Shown one piece after another: positions 1 to 7,859 of a DNA stretch of 53,657 nt. Position numbers and translations under genes: made by a program. Below the pieces are notes generated by a model. The model did no database searches and had not been told where the DNA came from. It worked only from the letters and a program-made list of their open reading frames with translations. This DNA comes from Candidatus Gemmiger stercoravium (GTDB taxonomy: Bacteria; Bacillota; Clostridia; Oscillospirales; Ruminococcaceae). Each line of letters opens with the position of its first letter. Position 1 is the first letter of the stretch. The DNA is taken from the NCBI GenBank assembly GCA_019119835.1, contig DWWE01000037.1, forward strand, positions 1-53,657, written 5' to 3'.

Positions 1-536
1 GCGCCGGGCAGCAGGATCTCCCGGCACTTGCCCTTGCCGGTGACGGTGGCGCGGCCGGTGCGCACCGCCTCCACCGTGATGAACCGCAGCTCCGACACCC
101 GGATGCCGGTGGCGCAGATCGTCTGCATGGCCAGGCACAGCCGTTCGCGCCCCTGGGCCCGCGCCGTCTGCACAAGGCGCAGGTACTCCCCACGGGTCAG
201 GTCCCGGTCCTTGTCCCGGAACACCCGACGCTGCCGCCGCACCTGCCGCACACAGAGTTCCGGGCGGCCCAAAAACTGCAGAAATCCGTTCACCGCCGCC
301 AGCTTGGCGTTGATGGTGGCCGGGCGCAGACCCGCGGTGAGCAGGGTACGCTTCCAGCTCAGAAGCATTTCCTGATTCGGCGCCGCCTCGAGACCGTCTT
401 GGCTGTCTTGGCAAAACTGTAAAAACTCCCCGCAATGGCGGATATAGTTGGCGATGGTCGCCGGACTGCGCTCCCGCCGGACCAGTTCCTTCCGGTACGC
501 TTCCAACTGCTTGTCAGTCATCTCCTGCATGGACAT
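1..536 (-). CDS. Tyrosine recombinase/integrase, N-terminal part (cut by window edge)
   Basis: This leftward reading frame opens at an ATG at 536-534 behind a GGGAGGAATTC ribosome site and runs without a stop off the left edge, so only about 178 residues are seen. Residues 1-90 form a SAM-like core-binding domain (RSPATIANYIRHCGEFLQFC, then INAKLAAVNGFLQFLG), as in XerC/XerD-type enzymes. The catalytic domain starts after a DRDLTRGEYLRLV segment, and the motif ATGIRVSEL near residue 146 supplies the first catalytic arginine. The Lys, His, Arg and Tyr of the active site would lie outside the window. Family members cut and rejoin DNA for integration, excision or dimer resolution. It is divergent from the two recombinase genes to its right, so it may be the integrase of the same element or of a neighbouring one. 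Confidence 0.85.
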   Translation of the reverse strand, partial: MSMQEMTDKQLEAYRKELVRRERSPATIANYIRHCGEFLQFCQDSQDGLEAAPNQEMLLSWKRTLLTAGLRPATINAKLAAVNGFLQFLGRPELCVRQVRRQRRVFRDKDRDLTRGEYLRLVQTARAQGRERLCLAMQTICATGIRVSELRFITVEAVRTGRATVTGKGKCREILLPG

Positions 537-1031
537 ATTTGAATTCCTCCCGCCTGTATTTTCCATTCTATTTTAGAATCACACGATACAGCGGAGGATG
601 GCAAGAGTGCTGCCAGCAAGGGAATCGTTGACGGAGAATACAGTGCTTGAACTTTGGGAACTTGGAAGATTTAACCCAGCCCGTTTTAACACAAAACAAA
701 TTATCTCATACAAAAAAGCCTTCACTTTATCATCAAGCAAAGTGAAGGTCTTTTCGTATATTCTCGAAAATTGTAATAATACTGTAATTATTTGACGTCT
801 GGTTTTACCCGACTTCGGCAGCTTAAAATCGGCCGCGAAAGCAAATAGAAGCGAATTATCGCAATAATTTTCAAACATATCCAAATATCTATCCCAAAAG
901 CCAAATGTCGCAAAGTGAATATACTTCATAATGCAGGCAGAAGTTGATGCCCATCCGAATTCGGCCTGCAAGGATTGAATTAGACGACCGCATCTTTACG
1001 ATCAACGAACAGGGGACAGGAGGCGGCTATC
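537..1031. other. Intergenic region between divergent recombinases
   Basis: About 495 bases between the leftward recombinase and the rightward recombinase pair. It is clearly AT-richer than either gene. It holds a terminator hairpin (711-756) and the two genes' ribosome binding sites. I see no convincing promoter and no well-supported gene. A 130-codon leftward frame (579-971) crosses the terminator hairpin and looks accidental. Divergent regulatory sequences, or an attachment or recombination site, would fit here, but no such site can be named from one sequence. Confidence 0.5.
711..756 (-). terminator. Rho-independent terminator hairpin (possibly bidirectional)
   Basis: The arms CCTTCACTTT (719-728) and AAAGTGAAGG (739-748) form a perfect 10-bp stem around a 10-base loop. 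Read leftward the stem is followed by CTTTTTTG, and read rightward by TCTTTTC, so it could stop transcripts both ways, with the better U-tract leftward. The gene it serves is unclear, because the flanking genes both point away from it. Confidence 0.7.
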
Positions 1032-2684
1032 ATGGGTAAGTCAAAAAATGATATCGGATATGGCGCGGGTAAGCTGCGCGTCCTCGTCGAGACGGCCCGC
1101 GGGACCAGGGCGACAGGCGGCAAAAAGCAGTATGACGGCAAGGTGTATGTCATAAATCCTATCACCAACCAGCCGTATACCAACCAAGAGATTCTGAATG
1201 CCCTGTGCCAGCGGCGGGAGGAACGCCCGGAACTTGCGGGGCTGATTGACCCGTGGATCGAAACGATCCAACCGCGGGCCCAGGTCCATCCGCAGGCAGC
1301 GTATCATCGGTCGGTACGCGCCGCAACCAGGGACGCAGCCCGGCAGCGCACTTGCCGCGAACTGCCGCCACAGATGCAAACGCTTTGTCGCCTGGTCTGG
1401 CTGCCCCAGGCCGAGAGCGCCGTCCGCGCTGGCAGCATGACGGTATGCGAGTATGTACAGTGCTGGGGCGTCAGCATTTTTGCCCGATACGGGGCGGACA
1501 AGGCCCAACGCCTGATGCGCGTCACGCGTACCGTCATTATCCCGGCCATTGGCGGCATGCCCATTGCGGATTTGGCGCCGGAACATCAGCCGCTGCGCAG
1601 CAATGCGGCTACCAAGATAATCAATCGGGTTCTCAACCGCAGCGCGTCCAAGGGCACCAAGCGAAGTGATGCCCGCACAGCGTTTGAGGCAATATTGACG
1701 AGCGCCCGGAGCATGGGCGCCACCCTCCATATGGCACCCAGTCACCTGGCGCGCTTGATCCAGCAACAGAAACGCCGCAACACGGCTATCCAGCCCGGGC
1801 TGCTGGCCGACCACTGCACCGACAGCCAGCGGTCGGGTTTTCTGGCTTGGCTGTATGATACCCGACGATACCAACTGCTGCTATGGGTGGCCTGCTTGTA
1901 CAGCGGGCTTACACCCGCAGAACTTTGTCCGCTGACGTTGAGCGACTTTGTGCGGATGGCCTGCGCCAATGGAACGGTCGTGTATACCGTACTGGTTACC
2001 CGCATCATCCATGCTGCGGGCAAGCGCAACACAGCCATTCAGGTGACGAACCCGGCCTTCCCGCGCGGGGTCTACCGTCGCGTTGTGATGGTGCCATGGT
2101 TCCGGGCGGCGCTGCAACTATATTTGACACAGTTGCAGTCGGATGACGTGCCGATTGGGACGCTAGGCCGCCGGAGCATCGCACAGCAAGGCAGCCGCCG
2201 CCTGACGCCAGACCAGGTACGGGCTGCGATTGAGGACAGCATGGCGGCCAGCAACTGCTACCCGACTCAACGTTTGGCGCGCACGCAGCCGGACGGTCGG
2301 ATCGTTGACGAGGCGCACGAAGCGGGCGTCCGGCTGCTGCGCAGTGATGCCCGGTACCTGTTCGCGCAGGTGGCTGGCCTGGCGCCGCAGCTGGTGGACG
2401 CCAGTTTTGGCGTGCGGCTCAGTGACGAGGACGAAGCCCATTACCTCGATGTGTTGGGTCAGGATGCGGCGCTGCGGCGGTATGTGGCGCTGCGGCGGCT
2501 GCCGATGCCAGCGTTTGCGGGGCAGGAACCCGACCCGCCGCAGGTTATGGTCGCTCGCGTTGAGAATCCCGGCGATGAGCCCGGCTGCGTCAAAATATGC
2601 GCGCCGTATGGCTATATAGCCAGGATTATCCAAGACCCTGCACAGAAACGTTCTGATTCATCTTATTTAGGAGGTCAACCATGA
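1032..2684 (+). CDS. Degenerate tyrosine recombinase-like protein, first of an overlapping pair
   Basis: A 550-residue protein starting at ATG 1032 behind AGGAGGCGGCTATC. The layout is that of a large phage-type integrase. Residues ~140-180 resemble the core-binding domain (VRAGSMTVCEYVQCWG), and residues ~290-475 the catalytic domain. The first catalytic motif, normally TGLRxSEL, reads SGLTPAEL (~residue 292), so the Arg is replaced by Thr. The beta-hairpin Lys is not evident (NPAFPRGVYRRVVMVP). The HxLRH box reads RSDARYLFA (~440), keeping only the second Arg. A possible nucleophile Tyr lies in EDEAHYLDV (~470). Its stop overlaps the next gene's start (ATGA), so the two proteins are probably made together. 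I infer a catalytically weak or inactive DNA-binding partner of the downstream recombinase. The family assignment rests on motif order only. Confidence 0.65.
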   Translation: MGKSKNDIGYGAGKLRVLVETARGTRATGGKKQYDGKVYVINPITNQPYTNQEILNALCQRREERPELAGLIDPWIETIQPRAQVHPQAAYHRSVRAATRDAARQRTCRELPPQMQTLCRLVWLPQAESAVRAGSMTVCEYVQCWGVSIFARYGADKAQRLMRVTRTVIIPAIGGMPIADLAPEHQPLRSNAATKIINRVLNRSASKGTKRSDARTAFEAILTSARSMGATLHMAPSHLARLIQQQKRRNTAIQPGLLADHCTDSQRSGFLAWLYDTRRYQLLLWVACLYSGLTPAELCPLTLSDFVRMACANGTVVYTVLVTRIIHAAGKRNTAIQVTNPAFPRGVYRRVVMVPWFRAALQLYLTQLQSDDVPIGTLGRRSIAQQGSRRLTPDQVRAAIEDSMAASNCYPTQRLARTQPDGRIVDEAHEAGVRLLRSDARYLFAQVAGLAPQLVDASFGVRLSDEDEAHYLDVLGQDAALRRYVALRRLPMPAFAGQEPDPPQVMVARVENPGDEPGCVKICAPYGYIARIIQDPAQKRSDSSYLGGQP

Positions 2685-4465
2685 AGAAGGAAAAGGATAC
2701 ATGCCAGGGACGCAACGCGGACCGGAACACGAAAAACGAAACATACACCAGTTACCGGCAGGATAAGATCACCTACCATCTGTCCTACGACCGGCCATCG
2801 TTCCGCAAGGGTACCGATGAGCCGGTTCGTGCGCGGGTCAACCTGCGGCTGCCGGGCGGGAAGCGATACCTGCGTAAATCGGACCTTGACCCCAATGCCA
2901 GCGATACGCCGTTGGACCGGGTACTCTACGGCCATAGTGAAAAGGATATCTATACACACAAATTGCCGTCCCTGGCCGCACAGATGCAGGCGGAATTACA
3001 AGCCAGCGGCCTGGTGGAAAAACAAGCCGAAGCATTGCAGGGCGAAGATCTTGGATGGCTGATTGCCACCCACGCCGAGGATATTCTGGCTGTTTCTTGC
3101 TCGTCGGTAACGGAAAATACCCGCGCCACCTACCGCGCCCGGATGCTGCAGCTGGCGAAGCTGTGCCGCGGCATCGACCCAACACGCCTGCATGGCGATG
3201 TCTTGGAAGGGCTGCGGTACAAGGTGCGCGAGGCAGCGGCACAAAACTCCCGGCATTATCAGGACTGGCAGCCGGGGGACGAGGACCCGTCCGCGGCGCG
3301 GCAGCAGTTCTATCTGTTGGGCCTGGCATTGGACTACCTGATTGGCCTGGGGTATGACATCCCGGCCGATGCATTGCAGCGCGATACAAGCCAGACAAGC
3401 CCGCAGGCTCTGGCCCTGCAGCGGACCGATTCCGCCCGCAGCTACCCGCCGCAGGCGTTCCACGCCATGCTGGCGGCGCTGGACCCGGATGAGCTTCATA
3501 CGCCGATATTGCTGACGCAGGCATTTACCGGTATGCGCATTGCGGAAGTCTGCGGACTGTTGTGGAGCGACTTTGCCGTGCTGCCCGGCTGGCAGGGGGT
3601 ACAGTACATGATTCGGGTGAGCGGTCAGCTCGGGGATGGCAGCCGAAGCGGCATGCGAATCGACACGCCCAAGACGGACAATGGGTACCGGTACATACCG
3701 TTGCCGGTCTGGCTTGGACAGCAGCTTGCGCAGCGGCGACAAAAGCTGGCGCTGACAGGGCGAAAGCTGAATCTGTTGCCCATCTGGCTGGATGACCCCA
3801 CCGCCAGCCGGGAGGAGATCGCGGAATTCAACCGCAAATTGATGGACAGCTACCGTCAGTCTGCAACCGATGCGCTGCGCACCACACTGTACGAACCGCT
3901 GCGCCGCGCACGGGCCTTTGTTTTTGATGCGGGCGCACAGGACCGGCAACTGCGGGAGATGCTGACGCCCCATTCACTGCGGCGGCGTTATCTGACTGAT
4001 TTGTACGGCCGGTCGATGGAGACGCCAGAGGAAATCCACCGCGCCACCGGCCACGCGGACCCGGAACGAAAGCCCCGCGCCCGGCGTTGCGCCCCCAACC
4101 GGGATGAGCAGTACCGAATGTGCCTGCGGTATGCGTTGGCCGGGATCGGTCTGGCGGAACCCGCCGTGCTGTGCTGCGAACTGGGCCGCGACGATGGCAT
4201 TGTGGACCCCTGCCTGCGGCTGGAACTGACCGTGCCACCGCACACCCGGGGCCAGGTGGTGATTTATGAGCAGGAACCAGGAACCACGCTGCAGGTCAGC
4301 GCCAGCGGTGTCGTCGTGACCGAAACGAATCGGCTGCCCCAAGCACCGTCCCTAACCAGGGAACGGCTGTTGGCCGACTGGCGGGCGTGGGAAGTCACCG
4401 ATACGAGTCACCCCCTGCACCACACAGAGGGCAGCAGTTGGAACGAGTTGCTGAGCCGACTATAA
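2681..4465 (+). CDS. Site-specific tyrosine recombinase with C-terminal extension
   Basis: A 594-residue protein whose ATG overlaps the preceding stop codon (ATGA). An AGGAGG lies inside the end of the upstream gene (about 2671-2676). Active-site motifs appear in the expected order: FTGMRIAEV (Arg ~286), TPKTDNGYRYIPLP (Lys in the beta-hairpin), TPHSLRRRY (His-x-x-Arg ~430), GHADPE (second His ~459), and a likely Tyr in DEQYRM (~476). The N-terminal half contains an ARM/core-binding-like segment (SVTENTRATYRARMLQLAKL, ~140-160). About 110 residues of beta-rich sequence follow the catalytic domain, which is unusual for XerD-like enzymes. The spacing of its motifs closely matches that of the degenerate upstream protein, suggesting an ancient duplication. 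It probably performs strand exchange for the element at the left end of the window. Confidence 0.8.
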   Translation: MKKEKDTCQGRNADRNTKNETYTSYRQDKITYHLSYDRPSFRKGTDEPVRARVNLRLPGGKRYLRKSDLDPNASDTPLDRVLYGHSEKDIYTHKLPSLAAQMQAELQASGLVEKQAEALQGEDLGWLIATHAEDILAVSCSSVTENTRATYRARMLQLAKLCRGIDPTRLHGDVLEGLRYKVREAAAQNSRHYQDWQPGDEDPSAARQQFYLLGLALDYLIGLGYDIPADALQRDTSQTSPQALALQRTDSARSYPPQAFHAMLAALDPDELHTPILLTQAFTGMRIAEVCGLLWSDFAVLPGWQGVQYMIRVSGQLGDGSRSGMRIDTPKTDNGYRYIPLPVWLGQQLAQRRQKLALTGRKLNLLPIWLDDPTASREEIAEFNRKLMDSYRQSATDALRTTLYEPLRRARAFVFDAGAQDRQLREMLTPHSLRRRYLTDLYGRSMETPEEIHRATGHADPERKPRARRCAPNRDEQYRMCLRYALAGIGLAEPAVLCCELGRDDGIVDPCLRLELTVPPHTRGQVVIYEQEPGTTLQVSASGVVVTETNRLPQAPSLTRERLLADWRAWEVTDTSHPLHHTEGSSWNELLSRL

Positions 4466-4489
4466 TTGGCCGCCCCCTGCTGGCGGCTG

Positions 4490-4518
4490 TTGACGGATTG
4501 GCTAATATACACTATAAT
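4490..4518 (+). promoter_or_regulatory. Promoter of the toxin-antitoxin operon
   Basis: TTGACG (4490-4495), a 17-base spacer and a perfect TATAAT (4513-4518) form a strong vegetative promoter 30 bases before the antitoxin start. It lies just after the recombinase stop codon, so the pair has independent expression. Confidence 0.85.
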
Positions 4519-4527
4519 AATATTAGC
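4501..4527. promoter_or_regulatory. Inverted repeat around the -10 box, likely autorepression operator
   Basis: GCTAATAT (4501-4508) and ATATTAGC (4520-4527) form a perfect 8-bp inverted repeat, extended by further partial symmetry, enclosing the TATAAT. Phd/YefM-type antitoxins repress their own operon by binding palindromes over the promoter. The site's position directly upstream of such an antitoxin fits that role. Confidence 0.7.
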
Positions 4528-4548
4528 TAAAGAAAGGGAGGGGTCCAT

Positions 4549-4791
4549 ATGAATATTGCGACTGCCACCGCCACCGAGATGCAAAACAATTTTGGACGGT
4601 ACCTGAATCTTGTCATGTCTGGCCAGGAGGTCATTGTGACCAAAAACGGCAAGGAAGTCGGCCGGTTTATTCCAAAAGACGCGGCGGTATCCTATTTGAC
4701 CGACTCGCTGACCGGGATTCTCCACCGGGACCTGGACCTCGAGGCGGCCAGAGACGAAGGGTTGAGGAAGAAGTATGCGAATCCTGATTGA
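4549..4791 (+). CDS. Phd/YefM-family antitoxin
   Basis: An 80-residue protein with ribosome site AAAGGGAGGGG. The N-terminal ~50 residues (ATEMQNNFGRYLNLVMSGQE, then VIVTKNGKEVGRFIP) match the Phd/YefM DNA-binding fold: an N-terminal helix, then a beta-hairpin carrying the KNGKEV turn. The acidic C-terminal tail (SLTGILHRDLDLEAARDE) would wrap the toxin. The gene overlaps the PIN toxin gene by 17 bases, the usual translationally coupled antitoxin-first order. It should neutralise the toxin and repress the operon through the inverted repeat upstream. Confidence 0.88.
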   Translation: MNIATATATEMQNNFGRYLNLVMSGQEVIVTKNGKEVGRFIPKDAAVSYLTDSLTGILHRDLDLEAARDEGLRKKYANPD

Positions 4792-5182
4792 TGCCAATAT
4801 CCTGTTGGATGTGCTGCAAAACCGGGCGCCGTTTGTAGAGGCGTCCTCAAAAATCTGGAAACTGTGCGAGACGGAGCAGGTCAAAGGGTATGTATCTGCG
4901 CTGACCTTTGCCAATCTCGTCTATGTGATGCGCAAAGAATTGGACCCGGCGCGCATCGAGGACGTGCTGAGCAAGCTGAATTTGATTTTCGAGTTTGCCG
5001 ACCTGACGGCCATGGATCTCGCCCGGGCCGCCGCGCTGGAGTGGGATGATTTCGAGGACGCCCTGCAAAGCGTGACGGCTGAGCGGATACACGCCGACTG
5101 TATCGTGACGCGGAATGTCCGTGACTTTGCCCAAAGCCGCGTATTGGCGTTTACCCCGGCAGAGCTGCTGGCAAGAATTTGA
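4775..5182 (+). CDS. PIN-domain toxin (VapC-like ribonuclease)
   Basis: A 135-residue protein that fills a single PIN domain. The opening MRILIDANILLDVL gives the first active-site Asp. Further acidic residues appear in the DDFEDALQ and TRNVRDF segments near the C-terminus, the normal PIN metal-binding set. VapC-type toxins are Mg-dependent ribonucleases that cleave tRNA or rRNA and arrest growth until bound by antitoxin. Pairing a Phd-type antitoxin with a PIN toxin is a common hybrid combination. Placed beside recombinase genes, the pair probably stabilises a mobile element. The RNA target cannot be read from the sequence. Confidence 0.88.
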   Translation: MRILIDANILLDVLQNRAPFVEASSKIWKLCETEQVKGYVSALTFANLVYVMRKELDPARIEDVLSKLNLIFEFADLTAMDLARAAALEWDDFEDALQSVTAERIHADCIVTRNVRDFAQSRVLAFTPAELLARI

Positions 5183-5232
5183 GGGAAGGACACGCTGGCA
5201 AACAGCCCAATTCACTAATTACATGCAAGAAT

Positions 5233-5278
5233 AGCCCCCAAATGAAGCGGCTTTGTGAGCTTCGTTTGGGGGCTTTTG
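5233..5278 (+). terminator. Strong Rho-independent terminator after the toxin gene
   Basis: AGCCCCCAAATGAAG (5233-5247) pairs with CTTCGTTTGGGGGCT (5260-5274) with one mismatch across a 12-base loop and is followed by TTTT. It lies 50 bases after the toxin stop codon and ends the rightward block. Confidence 0.9.
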
Positions 5279-5651
5279 TCTGGCTGTGCTGCTCTTTTAG
5301 GGGTTGGGGAACAAGAAGCGCGGCTTTTTATGATGTAGCGTAGATTTTATATGCGAGGGCTCGACTTAGGTTTTGGCAACTTGCACAAAAAAGGTGTCAA
5401 GAATTCTCTGCATTGCCAATCCAATTTTTTGGCTTTTCGCACTGATTATAGAGGAATGTTGAAAAAATGCAGCCCATCCACCGCCGATTTACGCCCCCAA
5501 AAACAGTGCAAAACCTCTTAATTCATAATGAATTCATAACAAAACGCTGTTGTGCAAGCTGCCCAAACGATACAAACACGGCGGCACCTACAAGTCCAGT
5601 GGACGTAGATAAATAAAACAGACGCTCGTATGAATTTTATCCAGACATAGC
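5279..5651. other. AT-rich gap between the element-like block and tRNA-Ala
   Basis: No gene is supported in these ~370 bases. The composition is noticeably AT-richer than the surroundings. A short direct repeat AATTCATAA occurs twice, 11 bases apart, near 5520-5540, with TTCAT/ATGAA symmetry inside, and GTCCAGTGGAC near 5594 is a small palindrome. The stretch could contain an element end or attachment site, but nothing proves this. Confidence 0.45.
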
Positions 5652-5685
5652 AACAGCCCGCATCCAGACGGATGCGGGCTGTTTG
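5652..5685 (-). terminator. Hairpin downstream of tRNA-Ala
   Basis: ACAGCCCGCATCC (5653-5665) and GGATGCGGGCTGT (5670-5682) form a perfect 13-bp stem with a 4-base loop, immediately after the tRNA 3' end in the leftward direction. The following U-tract is poor (TTGCTATG), so it may work more as a processing or 3'-end stabilising hairpin than as an efficient terminator. Confidence 0.7.
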
Positions 5686-5761
<76 letters not shown>

Positions 5762-5792
5762 ACGGGTCGATTGCCTTTCAGCAACGTGGTAT

Positions 5793-5821
5793 AGTATACC
5801 AAACAAAGTTGGATTTGTCAA
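5793..5821 (-). promoter_or_regulatory. Promoter of tRNA-Ala
   Basis: On the leftward strand, consensus TTGACA (5816-5821), a 17-base spacer and TATACT (5793-5798) lie about 30 bases before the tRNA 5' end. The -10 box is part of the palindrome TGGTATAGTATACCA. Confidence 0.9.
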
Positions 5822-5910
5822 CCGCTTTTTTCGAAAAAAGTCGGTTTTTCCCCGGCGGCGGACGGCGGCGAGGGGCCGGACATAGAATACGTCGGGAAGG
5901 AGGTGGAGCC

Positions 5911-6546
5911 ATGCGGCGCAAAAACCCGAAGCCCGGGCCGCGGCGGTGGGTCCGGCGCGGGCTGGCCCTGCTGCTGGCGGCAGCCGGGCTGTATGTGTAT
6001 TTGGTGGAGACCGAGGTCAAACCCCGGGTGGAGGAACTGGCCGAGTACGAATGCCGCGCCATTGTGGTGCAGGCGATGAACGAGGCCGTAAGCGCCGAGA
6101 TGCAGCGCACCCCGGCGCTGTACCAGGACCTGTACACCCTGACCTATGCCCCGAGCGGTGCGCTGTGCGCGGTCCGGGCGGACACGGCCGCACTGAACCG
6201 GGCGCAGCTGGCATTGGTGGACGCCGTACAGCAGGCGCTGGCGGCGCTTCCGGCCCGGAGCTGGACCTTTCCGCTGGGCAGCCTGAGCGGCTGGAGCGTG
6301 CTGGGCGGGCTGGGCCCCGACTGGGAGATGCAGCTGCAGCCCCGCGGATATGTGGAGGGCCGGATGGAGGAAGAGGCCGAAAGCCTTTCCATCAACCGCA
6401 CCCGCTACACCGTATCGCTGGCCCTGCAGGTGACCATCAACATGGTGTTGGACGGCAAGCACAGCACCGCCGTGGTGGCCGAGCGCATTCCGGTGGCCAG
6501 CCTGCTGCTGGAGGGCGAAGTCCCCACCTATTACAGCGGCGGATGA
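5911..6546 (+). CDS. yunB: Sporulation protein YunB
   Basis: A 211-residue protein starting at ATG 5911 behind GGAAGGAGGTGGAGCC. An earlier in-frame start at 5809 lacks such a site. It has a short basic N-terminus, one membrane segment (GLALLLAAAGLYVYLVE, ~17-33), and an outer part. YunB-like features include the VKPRVEELAEYECRAI segment, PLGSLSGWSVLGGLGP, and SINRTRYTVSLALQVTINMV near the C-terminus. In Bacillus, yunB is expressed in the mother cell under sigma E and is needed for proper spores. Its exact activity is unknown. It is the only gene here tied to sporulation. Its 3' end overlaps the convergent CLC transporter gene by 16 bases. No clear promoter was identified. Confidence 0.85.
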   Translation: MRRKNPKPGPRRWVRRGLALLLAAAGLYVYLVETEVKPRVEELAEYECRAIVVQAMNEAVSAEMQRTPALYQDLYTLTYAPSGALCAVRADTAALNRAQLALVDAVQQALAALPARSWTFPLGSLSGWSVLGGLGPDWEMQLQPRGYVEGRMEEEAESLSINRTRYTVSLALQVTINMVLDGKHSTAVVAERIPVASLLLEGEVPTYYSGG

Positions 6547-7835
6547 TCCCCGAAGCCGGCCGGGTGGTGGGGGTGGATCTCGGAGCGGTATTCGGCGCCC
6601 AGCTTATCAGTGAGGAAATGCTGGTGGCTGTACAGCCCCGAATAGCCGGAGAGGGTGTAGCTGACGCCGCACACGATGGCATAATAGAGCAGCCCCGGCG
6701 CGCCGAACAGTTCGACGGCCAGCACGATGGAGGGCACCAGACAGTTGGTGGCGCCGCAGAAGACCGCCGCCAGCCCCAGCGCCGCGCCGAACCCGGCCGG
6801 CAGGCCCAGCAGCGGAGCCGCCACGCAGCCGAAGGTGGCCCCCACAAAAAAGCTGGGGACCACTTCGCCCCCCTTATACCCCGCCCCCAGCGTGAGGGCG
6901 GTGAAAAGGATCTTCCACAAAAAGTCCAGGGGCAGGGCCTGGCCCTGCTCCACCGCCAGGGTGATGACATCGGTGCCGGCGCCGTTGTAGCGGGTGGAGC
7001 CGCACAGCCAGGTAAGGGCCACCACCGCCGCGCCGCCCGCCAGCACCCGCAGCCAGGGGTTGGGCAGGGCCCGTTCCAGCCAGCTGTGGGCCAGGCGCAG
7101 CACCCGGCAGAACAGCTGGGTGACCAGCGCACAGGCCAGCCCCAGGGCCAGCGTGCGCAAAGCCAGCCCCGGCGCCCAGCCCGGCATGGTCACTGCGTAG
7201 CGGGTGGGCGCGACCCCCAGCAGCTGGGTGATGCTGTAGGCCACCAGCGAAGCCCCCAGCGCCGGCAGGAAGGCCGCGTAGAACACCAGCCCCACGTTGA
7301 CCACCATCATGGCGAACAGGGTGGCCGCCAGCGGGGTGCCGAACAGGGCGGTGAAAAAGGCCGCCATGCCGCAGAGAGTGGCGGTGCGGCAGCCGTGGTC
7401 GGACAGGTGCAGCAGCCGGCCGGTCTGCCAGCCGATGTCCCCGCCCATCTGCAGCGCCGCGCCCTCCCGTCCGGCGCTGCCGCCGGTCAGGTGGGTGAGC
7501 ACGGTGGACAGGAAGATCGCCGGCAGAAGCAGCAGCGCCACCGGCTTGCCGTCCTGCACCGCGTCGATCACATCGTTGGTGCCAAGGCCCTCGGTGCCGG
7601 TGGCCTTGTAGATCTGCACAATGGCCAGGCCGGCCAGGGGCAGCAGATACAGCAGCCAGGGGGTCTGGCCACGCAGGCGGGTGGCCTCGTCCACCGCCAG
7701 GTGGAACGCCGTGCCGATCCCCCCGCACAGCCCGCCGATGACCACCGCCGCCACCAGCCAGCGCCCCAGCGTGACCGCTGCCGGCCGGCCCCGGCGCCAC
7801 AGGCCGCGGGCCGCGTTTTTCCATCCTTGGGACAT
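6531..7835 (-). CDS. CLC-type anion channel/antiporter, possibly fluoride-exporting branch
   Basis: A 434-residue protein with about ten hydrophobic segments and CLC motifs in order: a first-loop variant EGLGTNDVID (~83-92) in place of GSGIP, GGSAGREGAALQMGG (~117-131) with the gating Glu in GREG, and YKGGEVVPSFFVGATFG (~314-330) in place of GxFxP. Canonical chloride CLCs carry GSGIP and GREGP. The altered first motif, GREGA followed by QM, and the GGEVxP glutamate resemble the CLC-F group, which exports fluoride by proton exchange. I recall that pattern rather than having aligned it. It is the last gene of the pilus-like operon, 24 bases after pilT, with ribosome site GAAAGGAAGAGGAT. No fluoride riboswitch is visible. 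The alternative is a chloride CLC with drifted motifs. Confidence 0.8.
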   Translation of the reverse strand: MSQGWKNAARGLWRRGRPAAVTLGRWLVAAVVIGGLCGGIGTAFHLAVDEATRLRGQTPWLLYLLPLAGLAIVQIYKATGTEGLGTNDVIDAVQDGKPVALLLLPAIFLSTVLTHLTGGSAGREGAALQMGGDIGWQTGRLLHLSDHGCRTATLCGMAAFFTALFGTPLAATLFAMMVVNVGLVFYAAFLPALGASLVAYSITQLLGVAPTRYAVTMPGWAPGLALRTLALGLACALVTQLFCRVLRLAHSWLERALPNPWLRVLAGGAAVVALTWLCGSTRYNGAGTDVITLAVEQGQALPLDFLWKILFTALTLGAGYKGGEVVPSFFVGATFGCVAAPLLGLPAGFGAALGLAAVFCGATNCLVPSIVLAVELFGAPGLLYYAIVCGVSYTLSGYSGLYSHQHFLTDKLGAEYRSEIHPHHPAGFGDHPPL

Positions 7836-7859
7836 ATCCTCTTCCTTTCTGTTGGTGGG

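Noticed and set aside
579-971. Leftward 130-codon frame between the divergent recombinases
   Set aside because: It has no good ribosome site or recognisable domain, and a strong terminator hairpin lies inside it.
1-4465. RIT (recombinase in trio) element
   Set aside because: RIT elements have three co-directional overlapping recombinases. Here one of the three is divergent and separated by ~500 bases.
7836-7859. Fluoride riboswitch before the CLC gene
   Set aside because: Only 24 bases separate it from pilT, too short for the riboswitch fold.
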